DNA from: Pseudarthrobacter phenanthrenivorans Sphe3
Lineage (GTDB): Bacteria; Actinomycetota; Actinomycetes; Actinomycetales; Micrococcaceae
Assembly (NCBI RefSeq): GCF_000189535.1
Contig: NC_015145.1
Location: 930,001 to 994,000 of the forward strand
Direction of reading: 5' to 3'
DNA: 64,000 nt
This document shows positions 36,480-46,059 of the stretch, in pieces (position 1 is the first letter of the stretch; every line of letters starts with the position of its first letter). The notes beneath the pieces were generated by a model. It did no database searches, was not told the origin of the DNA, and saw only the letters and a list, made by a program, of their open reading frames with translations. The translations under genes and the position numbers were made by a program.

Positions 36480-36539
36480 AAGTAGGTAGCGCCAAGTGTC
36501 GTTTTGAGCCACCAAAACGACACTTAGCGCTACCTAGTT
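36480..36539. repeat. REP-like long palindrome, copy 2
   Basis: Arms of 27 bases (36480-36506 and 36513-36539) around loop AGCCAC pair at 25 of 27 positions. The right arm is the exact complement of the inner 27 bases of the copy-1 left arm, so both belong to one dispersed family. It lies between the start of the helicase gene and the end of terC. Confidence 0.9.
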
Positions 36540-36551
36540 GGGTGGGCGGGG

Positions 36552-37751
36552 TCAGTTCTCCGCGGCGGCCCGCACCTGGGCTTTGTCGTGCTCGGAGTGG
36601 GCGGAACGCAGCAGGTCCATGAACTCGGTCTCGTTCCGGATCAGCTTCTTGTACTTCTCCGGGAGCTTGCGGATCTGGTCTTCCTCACGGCACATCGCGG
36701 CGAAGATCTTGTCCCGCTCGTTCATGTCCGTCTCGTAGTTGAGGTCCAGGTATTCAACAGCATGGCGCCGCGCCCCGGAGACGGCGTTCTTGGCCTTGCC
36801 CTTGGGGCTGAAGATGGATGCCAGGACCGTGACCACCAGGACACCCAGGATCACGCTCAGGGACACCCCGGTGCTGACCTCCACCACGCTGACATGCTGA
36901 CCGTCGTTGATGAACGGCAGGGTGTTCTCGTGCAAGGCGTGCAGGATCAGCTTCACGCCGATGAAGCCCAGGATCACGGCCAGGCCGTAGGAGAGGAAAA
37001 TCAGGCGGTCCAGCAGGCCGTCAATGAGGAAGTACAGCTGCCGCAGGCCCATCAGGGAGAACGCGGTAGCGGTGAACACGATGAACACGTTCTGGGTGAG
37101 GCCGAAGATCGCCGGAATGGAGTCCAGCGCGAACAGAATGTCCGTGCCGCCGATCGCCACCATCACCAGGAGCATCGGGGTCAGGACCCGCTTGCCGTTT
37201 TCCACGGTGAAGAGCTTGTCGCCGTCATAGTGTTCGGACGCCGGGAGGAACTTCTTGGCGAGCCGGACCACCAGGCCCTCGGAGTCGTCGTCGTGGCTGT
37301 CAGGCTTAAGCAGGTTGCCCGCCGTGATGAGCAGGATCAGCCCGAAAATGTAGAACACCCACGCGAAGCTGTTGATCAGGGCCGCGCCCAGGAGGATGAA
37401 CCCTGTCCGGGCGATCAGCGAGAAGACGATGCCGAACAGCAGCACTTTCTGCTGGTCAGCGCGCGGCACCCGGAAGCTGGCCATGATGATCAGGAAGACG
37501 AAGAGGTTGTCCACGGACAGCGCCTTCTCCGTGATGTAGCCGGCAAAGTATTCGGTACCCATGGTGGTTCCGCCGAACACCAGCACGCCCAGGCCGAAGG
37601 CCACCGCGATGCCCACATAGATGGCGGACCACAGCGCCGCCTCCTTGAGCGAGGGCGTGTGGGCCTTGCGCACGTGGAAGAAGAAATCGAAGGCCAGCAG
37701 GCCGACGATGCCGATAATGGTCAGGGTCCAGACATAAGCAGGTACTTCCAT
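36552..37751 (-). CDS. TerC family integral membrane protein
   Basis: A 399-residue membrane protein of the TerC/Alx family, linked to tellurite resistance and manganese or calcium homeostasis. About nine hydrophobic segments are visible. The family acidic motifs are present: TTMGTEYFAGYITEKALSVDN (region), VFLIIMASFRVP and IGGTDILFALDSIPAIFGLT with the two Asp of the metal path. The last 85 residues are soluble, which is longer than minimal TerC. It follows recQ by 41 bases in the same direction. That spacing leaves no room for the manganese riboswitch that precedes some relatives. Confidence 0.93.
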   Translation of the reverse strand: MEVPAYVWTLTIIGIVGLLAFDFFFHVRKAHTPSLKEAALWSAIYVGIAVAFGLGVLVFGGTTMGTEYFAGYITEKALSVDNLFVFLIIMASFRVPRADQQKVLLFGIVFSLIARTGFILLGAALINSFAWVFYIFGLILLITAGNLLKPDSHDDDSEGLVVRLAKKFLPASEHYDGDKLFTVENGKRVLTPMLLVMVAIGGTDILFALDSIPAIFGLTQNVFIVFTATAFSLMGLRQLYFLIDGLLDRLIFLSYGLAVILGFIGVKLILHALHENTLPFINDGQHVSVVEVSTGVSLSVILGVLVVTVLASIFSPKGKAKNAVSGARRHAVEYLDLNYETDMNERDKIFAAMCREEDQIRKLPEKYKKLIRNETEFMDLLRSAHSEHDKAQVRAAAEN

Positions 37752-37792
37752 GCGGCAGGCCTTTCGTCGGAGTCTCCTTAAAGCCTACCCAC

Positions 37793-39469
37793 CTACGCCG
37801 GCTTCAGGAGTTCATGCTCCACCACGGCGGTCCGCGAAAGCGTCTTGTACCCTTCCTGTTCGAACAGCACGGTAATGACGTCGTCCTCGTGCCGCATCAC
37901 CAGGCCGGGACCCCACTCTTTGTGGACCACGGCTGACTGGAGCGGGAACGGATCATCCGCCGGGCCGCCGGAGGCCGTGCCGCCGTCGTCGGCCGCATGC
38001 GGGGCGGGCTGCTTCGCGGCGGCGTCGGCACACGCATCGCAGTTCCCGCACGGCTCAGGCAGATCCTCCCCGAAGTAGCCCAGCAGGAACTGCCGCCGGC
38101 AGCTGTCCGTCTCCGCGTAGGCGCGCATCATGGTGAGCCTGGACTGGTCCACGCGCTGCCGTGCCTCGGCGAGTTCGACGGCGTCCTCCACCAGCGCGGA
38201 CAGCTTCGCCTTCGAAACCAGGCGGACACCGCGCCTGCCGGAGGTGACGGCGCCGGTCTCCTCCAGCTGGTTCACCAGCGACGTGATGCGCCGGGCGGGA
38301 AAACCGGTGAGCTCCGCCAGGGACGATTTCGGCGCCGGCGCTCCCGCGGCCTTCAGCACCTTCAATACGGCCAGCAGGGAATCAGGATCGGGGGTGTGCG
38401 AGGCGAAGAACTTCCGCAGCCCCAGGTCCTCGGACCGGTAATGCAGCACGGCAACTGCCGGTTCGCCGTCGCGCCCCGCCCGGCCGATCTCCTGGTAGTA
38501 CGCGTCCAGCGACTCGGGAATGTCCGCGTGGACCACGAAGCGGACGTTCGGCTTGTCAATCCCCATCCCGAAGGCGGTGGTGGCGACGACGGCGTCCAGC
38601 TTGTCCGCGAGGAACTGCTCGTGGATGCGCTCACGGTCCGAGGCGGAACGCCCCGCGTGGTAGGCCTCCGCGCGCAACCCATGCTTCACCAGCTTGGCAG
38701 CGTACTTCTCCGTGTCCTTCCGGGTGGCCGCATACAGCAGGCCCTGCCCGTCGCGGGCCATCGCTGCCACCTGCTCCACCACAGCCGTGCGCTTGCCCTT
38801 GTCCTCGTGGTGGCGGACCACGTCCAGCGTGATGTTGGGCCGGTCGAAGCCGCGGACCAGGACCAGCGGGTCCTTCATGGCCAGCCGTTCAACAATCTCG
38901 TCCCGGACCGGAGGTGAAGCAGTGGCGGTGAGGGCGGCGACCGGGGGATTGCCCAGCCGCTCACGGACGTTGCCCAGGCCCAGGTAGTCGGGGCGGAAAT
39001 CGTGGCCCCAGGAGGAGACGCAGTGCGCCTCGTCCACCACGAACAGGGAAATGTCCAGGGCCGCCAGGCGGTCCACGGTCTTCTGCTTGGCCAACTGCTC
39101 CGGGGCCAGGAAAACGAACGTTGCCTTGCCGCTCTCGGCCGCCTCCCACGCCGCTTCCACCTCGGAATCGCTGTGGGAGGAATTGATGGCGACGGCGGAT
39201 CCGGCGCCCAGGTCCCCGGCCAGCCCGTCCAGTTGGTCCTCCTGGAGGGCAATGAGCGGGGACACGACGACGGCGGGCCGTCCCGTCCTGTTGTGAAGGT
39301 GCAGGGCGGCCACCTGGTAGATGGCAGACTTTCCGTAGCCGGTGGGCATCACGGCCAGCACGTCGCGGCCTTCCACGAGGGCGGCCATGCCGGCCAGCTG
39401 GCCGGCCCGGAGGGTGGGCAGGGAGAACGAGGATGCGGCCAGGGCTGCAAGGGCAAGATCGTCGGACAT
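37793..39469 (-). CDS. recQ: RecQ-like DNA helicase
   Basis: A 558-residue ATP-dependent 3'-5' DNA helicase of the RecQ family. Motifs include [17 protein letters not shown] (Walker A), [21 protein letters not shown] (given in part, DEAH box), [12 protein letters not shown] and [15 protein letters not shown], then [10 protein letters not shown]. The zinc-binding segment [24 protein letters not shown] (Cys pattern only) follows. No HRDC domain is seen; the last 60 residues instead carry a short domain ([20 protein letters not shown]) that recalls small beta folds near helicase tails. It probably shares a transcript with terC. Confidence 0.94.
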   Translation of the reverse strand: MSDDLALAALAASSFSLPTLRAGQLAGMAALVEGRDVLAVMPTGYGKSAIYQVAALHLHNRTGRPAVVVSPLIALQEDQLDGLAGDLGAGSAVAINSSHSDSEVEAAWEAAESGKATFVFLAPEQLAKQKTVDRLAALDISLFVVDEAHCVSSWGHDFRPDYLGLGNVRERLGNPPVAALTATASPPVRDEIVERLAMKDPLVLVRGFDRPNITLDVVRHHEDKGKRTAVVEQVAAMARDGQGLLYAATRKDTEKYAAKLVKHGLRAEAYHAGRSASDRERIHEQFLADKLDAVVATTAFGMGIDKPNVRFVVHADIPESLDAYYQEIGRAGRDGEPAVAVLHYRSEDLGLRKFFASHTPDPDSLLAVLKVLKAAGAPAPKSSLAELTGFPARRITSLVNQLEETGAVTSGRRGVRLVSKAKLSALVEDAVELAEARQRVDQSRLTMMRAYAETDSCRRQFLLGYFGEDLPEPCGNCDACADAAAKQPAPHAADDGGTASGGPADDPFPLQSAVVHKEWGPGLVMRHEDDVITVLFEQEGYKTLSRTAVVEHELLKPA

Positions 39470-39719
39470 GGAGGCGGCTCCGCACGGTGGTTCCTGCGGC
39501 CGCTTGCTTCAGCCGAGGGAACCAGCCTATCGCGGGCCGGGACCCGCCGTCGTCCTGCCCGCCGGTGCAGGGCCTGCCGTGCGTGTTTGAGAGCGGTCCC
39601 CGGGGCCGGGCGGGGAGGGGCCCTCCTTGACTTCCCGGTGTCCCTCAACAAGTGTGGAAAGTACCGATCGGCCGGAGTGCCGGCTGCGATCGGCCCGGAG
39701 GAACCCGAGGAGACCAGCC

Positions 39720-42047
39720 GTGACGCGCAAGAATCCCGAAGTCGAAGAAGCCGACGAGTCTGACATCGAAGTCAGCGGACATCCGAAGACGTGGGCCGCC
39801 GGTGTTCCCGGCGTGTACCACTCCATGCAGCCCGCCCTGAAGCACATGGGCCTGGAACGGTCCCGGAAGACGCTGCTGGCGCTGAACCAGAAGGACGGGT
39901 TCGACTGCATGAGCTGCGCCTGGCCGGACCCGGGGCACCGCAAGACGTTCGAGTTCTGTGAGAACGGCGCCAAGGCCGTGACCTGGGAGGCAACCCCTGT
40001 GGTCATCGGGCGGGAGTTCTGGGCCGAACACCCGGTCAGCGAGCTGCGGGAACGGTCCGAGTACTGGCTGGGCATGCAGGGCCGCCTGACGGAGCCGGTG
40101 TACAAGCCGGCCGGGGAAGACCATTACCGGCCGGTCAGCTGGGATGAAGCGTTCAGCATCATCGCGGACAAGCTGACCTCCCTGCCCAGCCCGGACCAGG
40201 CTGCCTTCTACACCAGCGGACGCACCTCCAACGAGGCGGCATTCCTGTACCAGCTGTTTATCCGCGGCTATGGAACCAACAACCTCCCGGACTGCTCCAA
40301 CATGTGCCACGAGTCCTCCGGCTGGGCCATGGGGCAGACCATCGGCGTGGGCAAGGCGACCGTCTCCTACGACGACTTCGCCAAGGCGGAACTGATCATC
40401 ATCATGGGACAGAACCCCGGCACCAACCATCCGCGGATGCTCACCGCGCTGGAGGAAGCCAAGGAGGCAGGGGCAAAGATCGTTGCGGTGAACCCGCTGC
40501 CCGAGGCCGGCCTGATGCGCTACAAGAACCCGCAAAAGGTGAAGGGCATCATCGGGCGCGGCACCGACCTGGCGGACCAGTACCTGCAGATCCGGCTCGG
40601 CGGGGACATGGCCCTGCTGCAGGCCGTGTCCAGACGCGTCCTGGATGCCGAGGCGGCGAACCCCGGAACAGTGCTGGACCACCAGTTCCTTGAGGAGCAC
40701 TGCGACGGGCTCGAGGAGCTGCGGGCGCACCTCGCGGAACTGGACGAGGACGCCGTGCTTGAGGCCACGGGGCTGCGGACCGAGGAGATTGACGAGCTCG
40801 CGGACCGCTACATGGCGGCAGACAAAGTGATCATTACCTGGGCCATGGGCATTACGCAGCACAAGAAGGCCGTGGCCACCATCAAGGAGATCATCAACCT
40901 CCTGCTGCTGCGCGGCAACATCGGCAAGCCCGGCGCCGGCGCCTCACCCATTCGCGGCCACAGCAACGTCCAGGGCGACCGCACCATGGGAATCTGGGAA
41001 CAGATGCCGCCCGCGTTCCTGGACGCCCTGGGCAAGGAATTCAGCTTTGAGCCGCCCCGGACCCATGGCGCGGACGCGGTGGAGACCATCCGGCAGATGC
41101 TCGACGGCGGGATCAAGGTTTTCATCGCCATGGGCGGCAACTTCGTGGGCGCCATGTCCGACACCCGGGCTGCCGAGGCGGCGATGGAAGGCACCGAGCT
41201 GTCCGTCCAGATCTCCACGAAGCTCAACCACTCCCACGGCGTGACCGGCGCCGAAGCACTGATCCTGCCCACCTTGGGCCGGACCGAGATCGACCGGCAG
41301 GAGTCCGGCCCGCAGTTCGTATCCGTGGAGGACACAGTGTGCGCCGTGCACGCGTCCCACGGCACGGTTGAGCCCGTCGCGCCGGGGCTGCTCTCGGAAG
41401 TGGCCATCGTCTGCCGGCTGGCGCAACGCGTGCTGGGGGACCGGGTCGCGGCGGACTGGTTGGGGTTCGAAAAGAACTACGACCTTATCCGCGACCACAT
41501 CTCCCACGTAGTGGTGGGCTGCGAGGACTACAACCGCAAGATCCGGCAGGAGGGCGGCTTCGTCCTGCCCAACGGGCCCCGCGACTCCCGCACGTTCCAC
41601 ACTCCCACTGGCAAGGCCATGCTCACCGTGAACGAGCTTGAGCACGTGCAGCGGCCGCCAGGGACCCTGATCCTGCAGAGCATGCGCTCGCACGACCAGT
41701 TCAACACCACCATCTACGGGCACAACGACCGGTACCGCGGCATCAAGAAGGGCCGCGAGGTGGTGTTCGTGAACCCCGCGGACCTCGTGGAACTGGGGCT
41801 TGAAGACGGCCAGCACGTGGACATCCGCGGGGTGTATGAGGACAACGCGGAACGGGTTCTACGGAACTACCGGCTGGTGTCCTACCCCTCTGCCCGCGGA
41901 TGCGCGGCAGCCTACTACCCCGAAGCCAACGTCCTGGTGCCGCTGGAGAGCGTGGCCGAAGGCAGCCAGACGCCGGCGTCCAAGGCCGTGATCGTGAAGC
42001 TCGAACCTGTCGCCGTGCTCGAGGAGGAGCCAACCGCCTCGGGATAG
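39720..42047 (+). CDS. FdhF/YdeP-family molybdopterin oxidoreductase
   Basis: A 775-residue molybdopterin oxidoreductase of the FdhF/YdeP family. An N-terminal CMSC motif (about residues 59-62) in GFDCMSCAWPDPGHRK may hold part of an Fe-S cluster. MGD-binding blocks include FYTSGRTSNEAAFLYQLF, NLPDCSNMCHESSG, IIMGQNPGTNHPRML and GHSNVQGDRTMGI; the C-terminal dinucleotide domain starts near TPTGKAMLTVNEL. Family members are annotated as formate dehydrogenase-like, with real substrates mostly unproven. The neighbouring formaldehyde dehydrogenase makes formate oxidation a reasonable guess. GTG at 39720 has AGGAG upstream. An earlier in-frame start at 39627 is unsupported. Confidence 0.88.
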   Translation: MTRKNPEVEEADESDIEVSGHPKTWAAGVPGVYHSMQPALKHMGLERSRKTLLALNQKDGFDCMSCAWPDPGHRKTFEFCENGAKAVTWEATPVVIGREFWAEHPVSELRERSEYWLGMQGRLTEPVYKPAGEDHYRPVSWDEAFSIIADKLTSLPSPDQAAFYTSGRTSNEAAFLYQLFIRGYGTNNLPDCSNMCHESSGWAMGQTIGVGKATVSYDDFAKAELIIIMGQNPGTNHPRMLTALEEAKEAGAKIVAVNPLPEAGLMRYKNPQKVKGIIGRGTDLADQYLQIRLGGDMALLQAVSRRVLDAEAANPGTVLDHQFLEEHCDGLEELRAHLAELDEDAVLEATGLRTEEIDELADRYMAADKVIITWAMGITQHKKAVATIKEIINLLLLRGNIGKPGAGASPIRGHSNVQGDRTMGIWEQMPPAFLDALGKEFSFEPPRTHGADAVETIRQMLDGGIKVFIAMGGNFVGAMSDTRAAEAAMEGTELSVQISTKLNHSHGVTGAEALILPTLGRTEIDRQESGPQFVSVEDTVCAVHASHGTVEPVAPGLLSEVAIVCRLAQRVLGDRVAADWLGFEKNYDLIRDHISHVVVGCEDYNRKIRQEGGFVLPNGPRDSRTFHTPTGKAMLTVNELEHVQRPPGTLILQSMRSHDQFNTTIYGHNDRYRGIKKGREVVFVNPADLVELGLEDGQHVDIRGVYEDNAERVLRNYRLVSYPSARGCAAAYYPEANVLVPLESVAEGSQTPASKAVIVKLEPVAVLEEEPTASG

Positions 42048-42072
42048 CCGGAGGTTCGGACTGCCGGAACCA

Positions 42073-42402
42073 CTACTGGGCGGTGTCCGCCCAGCCCTTG
42101 CTGGCGGGACCGCCGTCGTGCCCGTCGTCGCACAGCTGGAAGGCCGTGGCCGCGGCCTTGGACACCGCCGCGGCCGCATTCTCACGGTTGCCCGCACTGC
42201 CGGTTCCCGCCTCCAGTCCTGCCGCGTAGCCCACAAGGAACGTGGTCACCGGAGCCGCCGCGTGGATCACCGAATCGGCTGACCGCCTGGCCAGTTCAAG
42301 CATCAGTTCCTGGTCCACCTCCAGGTCCAGGATCTGAAGTGCCTGGGCCAGCCTGTTGCTCCACTGGTCCAGAACCTGCGCTTCCTCGTTGCTGACAGCC
42401 AT
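42073..42402 (-). CDS. DUF6457 domain protein
   Basis: A 109-residue helical protein of the DUF6457 family. The ATG at 42402 has AAGGAG at ideal spacing. The segment LDQWSNRLAQALQILDLEVD and SADSVIHAAAPVTTFLVGYAAG are typical. In actinobacteria this domain is found near molybdenum-cofactor and formate dehydrogenase genes, sometimes fused to MobA-like proteins, so it may help maturation of the adjacent YdeP-type enzyme. It converges on that gene and is divergent from fdhA. Confidence 0.78.
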   Translation of the reverse strand: MAVSNEEAQVLDQWSNRLAQALQILDLEVDQELMLELARRSADSVIHAAAPVTTFLVGYAAGLEAGTGSAGNRENAAAAVSKAAATAFQLCDDGHDGGPASKGWADTAQ

Positions 42403-42710
42403 TGACCGCTCCTTGCTCCATGTCGTCTTAAGCCTGCACTTGCCCGTTGCCGACATTACAAGGCTTCGCTGCGGAAGTCACCGAATCCGCAAATCCCCTA
42501 TTCGGAAAAGGGGGAGTTGCCCGGCCCCAACGGCTCTGGTGCTGGGGCCGGTCCCTGCTTAGACTGGGCGCACCCTACCTGGGAGTTACCTATCTGTACC
42601 TGGCCGCCGGGCAAAGAAGGCCCCTGACCAGGCTGGGCGCTTCCGCCGGGGAAACATCACTATCCGAGCATCACGGCAGCCCCACCGGGTGTGCCTGACA
42701 GGAGAAACAG
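42403..42710. other. 308-base divergent intergenic region between DUF6457 and fdhA
   Basis: No credible gene is seen. Two inverted repeats are present: CCGAAT/ATTCGG (42481-42486 and 42500-42505) and CCGGCCCCA/TGGGGCCGG (42521-42529 and 42543-42551). TAGACT (42560-42565) could be a -10 for fdhA, which would give a leader of about 140 bases. AGGAGA sits 5 bases before the fdhA start. I could not fit the leader to a riboswitch class that I know. Confidence 0.5.
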
Positions 42711-43925
42711 ATGACAGGGAACAAAGCCGTTGCCTACAAAGAACCAGGCAAGGTTGAAGTAATCGACATCGACTATCCCAGCTTTGAGCTCAAGGACGGG
42801 CCGGGCGTTAACCCGGCGAATGTGGGGCGTCCGGTTAATCACGGCGTCATCCTCAAGACAGTGGCCACCAACATCTGCGGGTCTGACCAGCACATGGTGC
42901 GCGGGCGGACCACGGCACCGCCCAACCTGGTGCTCGGCCACGAAATTACCGGCGAAGTGGTGGAGGTGGGCCGCGACGTCGAATTCATCAAAGTCGGCGA
43001 CCTCTGTTCCGTGCCGTTCAATATCGCGTGCGGCCGCTGCCGGAACTGCAAGGAGCGCAAGACCGGCATCTGCCTGAACGTGAATCCGGACCGCCCGGGC
43101 AGCGCCTACGGCTACGTGGACATGGGCGGCTGGGTGGGCGGCCAGGCCAACTACGTGCTGGTGCCCTACGCCGACTGGAACCTGCTGAAGTTCCCGGACA
43201 AGGACAGGGCCATGGAGAAAATCATGGACCTGGCCATGCTCTCGGACATCTTCCCCACAGGTTTCCACGGTGCGGTCAGCGCAGGCGTTGGCGTCGGCTC
43301 CACCGTGTACGTGGCGGGAGCGGGTCCCGTGGGCCTCGCAGCGGCGACGAGCGCGCACCTGCTGGGTGCCGCCGTCGTGATTGTCGGAGACCTGAACGAG
43401 GAACGGCTGGCGCGGGCGCGCGGCTTCGGCTGCGAAACAGTAGACCTCACCAAGGGCGATCCGAAGGACCAGATTGAGCAGATCCTGGGTGTGCCTGAGG
43501 TGGACTGCGGTGTGGACGCCGTAGGGTTCGAGGCCCGGGGGCACGGCAAGGACGCCTCACACGAAGCCCCGGCCACCGTGCTGAATTCCCTGATGGACAT
43601 CACCGCTGCAGGCGGTGCCCTCGGCATCCCGGGCCTGTACGTGACGGGCGATCCGGGCGGCATCGACGAGGCCGCCAAGAAGGGGTCTCTGAGCCTCAGC
43701 CTTGGCACCGGCTGGGCGAAGTCGCTGAGCTTCACCACCGGCCAGTGCCCGGTGATGAAGTACAACCGGCAGCTGATGATGGCCATCCTCAACGACAGGG
43801 TGAGCATCGCCAAGAACGTGAACGCGAAGGCGATCACGCTTGAGGAAGCGCCGCAGGGCTACGCCGAGTTCGACGCCGGCGCGGCAACAAAGTACGTCCT
43901 CAACCCGAACGGCTACCTGAGCTAG
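42711..43925 (+). CDS. fdhA: Glutathione-independent formaldehyde dehydrogenase
   Basis: A 404-residue zinc-dependent, NAD-linked formaldehyde dehydrogenase of the medium-chain family, which oxidises formaldehyde to formate without glutathione or mycothiol. The catalytic zinc region NICGSDQHMVRGRT, the GHEITGEVVEVG block and the structural zinc Cys CGRCRNCKERKTGIC are intact. The coenzyme loop is YVAGAGPVGLAAA. The insert NPDRPGSAYGYVDMGGWVGGQ is characteristic of this class. AGGAGA precedes the ATG. The YdeP-type oxidoreductase 660 bases away could take the formate further. Confidence 0.94.
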   Translation: MTGNKAVAYKEPGKVEVIDIDYPSFELKDGPGVNPANVGRPVNHGVILKTVATNICGSDQHMVRGRTTAPPNLVLGHEITGEVVEVGRDVEFIKVGDLCSVPFNIACGRCRNCKERKTGICLNVNPDRPGSAYGYVDMGGWVGGQANYVLVPYADWNLLKFPDKDRAMEKIMDLAMLSDIFPTGFHGAVSAGVGVGSTVYVAGAGPVGLAAATSAHLLGAAVVIVGDLNEERLARARGFGCETVDLTKGDPKDQIEQILGVPEVDCGVDAVGFEARGHGKDASHEAPATVLNSLMDITAAGGALGIPGLYVTGDPGGIDEAAKKGSLSLSLGTGWAKSLSFTTGQCPVMKYNRQLMMAILNDRVSIAKNVNAKAITLEEAPQGYAEFDAGAATKYVLNPNGYLS

Positions 43926-44040
43926 GGGACATCGTACGGAGGATGTGCGGCGGACGGTGGTCCCCGAGGGGATGATGCGGAAATACGTGACCGTCAGGTG
44001 AGGTTAGGCTGAAGGACACACCGCATCGAAGGAGATCCCC

Positions 44041-44385
44041 TTGAGTGACTTCACCGTCCGCCACAACCCCGGCCGCGAGCGTTTCGAAATGCTCCACGCC
44101 GGCAATGTCATTGGCAAGGCAGCGTACAAGGAGTACGACGGCGGCGGGTCCCCGCAGCGGATTTTCTACCATACGGTGATCAACGAGGAATACGGCGGGC
44201 AGGGCCTGGCGGCCCAGCTTGCCACGGCGGCGCTGGAGGCCACGGTCAGTTCCGGGCTGGGTATTGTTCCCGTGTGCCCGTTCATCAAGAAGTTCCTCGC
44301 CAAGCACCCTGAATTCTCCGGCACCACGGTGGCTGTGAAGCCAGTGCACCTGGAGTTTCTGGATACTGCGCTCGCCAAGGCGTAG
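44041..44385 (+). CDS. Small GNAT-type N-acetyltransferase
   Basis: A 114-residue member of the short GNAT family (YjdJ-like). The acetyl-CoA loop appears as HTVINEEYGGQGLAAQLATAALE, and the end motif VPVCPFIKKFLAKHPEF matches this subgroup. The acceptor is unknown. The TTG start is backed by a strong AAGGAGA upstream. Confidence 0.88.
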   Translation: MSDFTVRHNPGRERFEMLHAGNVIGKAAYKEYDGGGSPQRIFYHTVINEEYGGQGLAAQLATAALEATVSSGLGIVPVCPFIKKFLAKHPEFSGTTVAVKPVHLEFLDTALAKA

Positions 44386-44426
44386 CGGGCAGTACTTCGC
44401 GTGTCGCCCGGTGCCGGCCCCGCACC

Positions 44427-45806
44427 GTGCACCAGACTGTTTCCGTGAGCAACAAATCCCGGACTGCCCTGGCCATTGCCGGCCTCAGCCTGGGCACGGC
44501 GCTGAACCCCCTGAACTCCTCCATGATTGCCGTGGCACTGGTGGTGCTGCGCGCGGACTTTGGGCTCGACGTCGCTGCCGTCACCTGGGTGGTGACCTCG
44601 TTCTACCTTGCCTCGGCTGCCGGCCAGCCTGTGATGGGGAGGCTGGCGGACCGGTTCGGGCCCCGGCGGATGTTCATGCTCGGGATGGCGCTGGTGGCGG
44701 TTACCTGCGCCCTGGCACCGCTGGCGCCGAACTTCGCCCTGCTGTGCGTGGCCCGCGCGGTGATGGCGCTGGGCACCGCCACCGCCTACCCCAGCGCCGT
44801 GGTGATGGTGGGTGCCATCGCCCACCGGGCCAATCTGGATCCCGCCCGTCCACTCGGCAGGATCCAGATGGCCAACACCTCCGCCGCGGCCGTTGGACCC
44901 GTGGTGGGCGGCCTGCTGGTGAGCCTCGTGGGCTGGGAAGCGCTGTTCCTGGTCAACGTTCCGCTGACGCTGGCCGCGCTGCTGATTGTGCGGCAGGCTG
45001 CACCGGCGGACCGGGCCCGGGAGCGCGGCAGCGTGGCGGAGCTGCTCAGGGACTCGGACATCCCCGGCATCCTGGGCTTCGTGGCCGCGCTGCTGCTGGT
45101 GATGATGGCAGCGCTTAACGTTGCCCCCGGCTACCGCTGGTGGATGCTGGCTGCCGGAACTGCCATTGCGGCCGCGTTCGCATGGCGCGAGTTGCGCTTC
45201 AACCGCCCGTTCCTGGACCTGAGGCTGCTGGGACGCAACAAACCCCTGATGCTCATTTACCTGGCCTTCGCTGTGTTCAGCAGCGTCTACTACTTCGTCT
45301 TTTTCGGCCTTCCCCAGCTGCTGCAGGAGGCGGGCGGCTACGATCCGGGCATCGTGGGACTGCTGATGCTGCCGCTGGCGGGCCTGTCCGTCCTCGCCAC
45401 GCCCTGGGCCGTCCGGGCGATGGGCGCCTTCGGCGTGCGGCGGGTGCTGCTGGCCGGCGTCGTTCTCCTTACTGTGGCGGCCGCCCTGATGTGGCTCCTG
45501 ACCGGCACGCTGGTGATTCCGCTGGTGGTGGTGCTGACGGCACTCATGGGCGTGCCTTACGGGACCGTGGGGATCGCCACGAACCAGGGTATGTTCGTCT
45601 CCGTCCGGCCGCAGGAACGCGGCGTCGCGGCCGGCATCTACCAGACCTGCCGGTACGTTGGAGCCATCACGGCCACCGTGATGATCGGCGTGTTCGCCAG
45701 CGGCGGCGTGGACCAGGAAAGCTGGGCGCGGATGGTGCTGGCGATGCTGGTCCTGTGCGTGGTGACGCTCGGGGTAAGCCTGTTCTGGAGGCAGCGGAGC
45801 ACCTGA
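44427..45806 (+). CDS. MFS transporter, DHA2-like
   Basis: A 459-residue major facilitator with 12 to 14 membrane helices. Helix 1 carries LNSSMIAVAL, the place of the DHA2 motif D1, and GRLADRFGPRRMF is motif A. PVVGGLLVSLVGWEALFLVNVPL is the usual motif C region of drug/proton antiporters. Export of a drug-like compound is likely but not proven. GTG at 44427 is used; GTG at 44445 is an alternative. It begins 41 bases after the GNAT gene. Confidence 0.87.
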   Translation: MHQTVSVSNKSRTALAIAGLSLGTALNPLNSSMIAVALVVLRADFGLDVAAVTWVVTSFYLASAAGQPVMGRLADRFGPRRMFMLGMALVAVTCALAPLAPNFALLCVARAVMALGTATAYPSAVVMVGAIAHRANLDPARPLGRIQMANTSAAAVGPVVGGLLVSLVGWEALFLVNVPLTLAALLIVRQAAPADRARERGSVAELLRDSDIPGILGFVAALLLVMMAALNVAPGYRWWMLAAGTAIAAAFAWRELRFNRPFLDLRLLGRNKPLMLIYLAFAVFSSVYYFVFFGLPQLLQEAGGYDPGIVGLLMLPLAGLSVLATPWAVRAMGAFGVRRVLLAGVVLLTVAAALMWLLTGTLVIPLVVVLTALMGVPYGTVGIATNQGMFVSVRPQERGVAAGIYQTCRYVGAITATVMIGVFASGGVDQESWARMVLAMLVLCVVTLGVSLFWRQRST

Positions 45807-45840
45807 GCCAGTTACCCCGGCACGGAGTTATCGTGGAGAT

Positions 45841-46059
45841 ATGGCTTCTCCAAAGGCGCAGCTGTATCTGGACATCACCGCCAAAGGCCTGTGCATCCTG
45901 GGTGCCGCGCTGATGATTTTTGGCCGGGGTGCGTGGTTCTACGTGGGCGTTGCCACCGTGGTCCTGGGCGTGCTGTTTATCGGCGGATCGCTGATGGCCA
46001 CCAGCAAGCTTCGCGGACGCAGGTGGGACGGCACGCGCCGGCCGCCCCGTCCGCTCTAG
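45841..46059 (+). CDS. Small two-helix membrane protein
   Basis: A 72-residue protein with two hydrophobic segments (about 14-29 and 31-51) and a basic tail RGRRWDGTRRPPRP. I do not recognise the family. It is 34 bases after the MFS gene and its last four bases overlap the stop of the ArsR-SRPBCC gene on the other strand. Confidence 0.62.
   Translation: MASPKAQLYLDITAKGLCILGAALMIFGRGAWFYVGVATVVLGVLFIGGSLMATSKLRGRRWDGTRRPPRPL

Noticed and set aside
37752..37792. Manganese (yybP-ykoY) riboswitch before terC
   Set aside because: Only 41 bases separate recQ and terC, too few for the RNA.
42447..42698. Open frame of 83 codons between DUF6457 and fdhA
   Set aside because: No ribosome site, no family resemblance, and it spans inverted repeats and the likely fdhA promoter.
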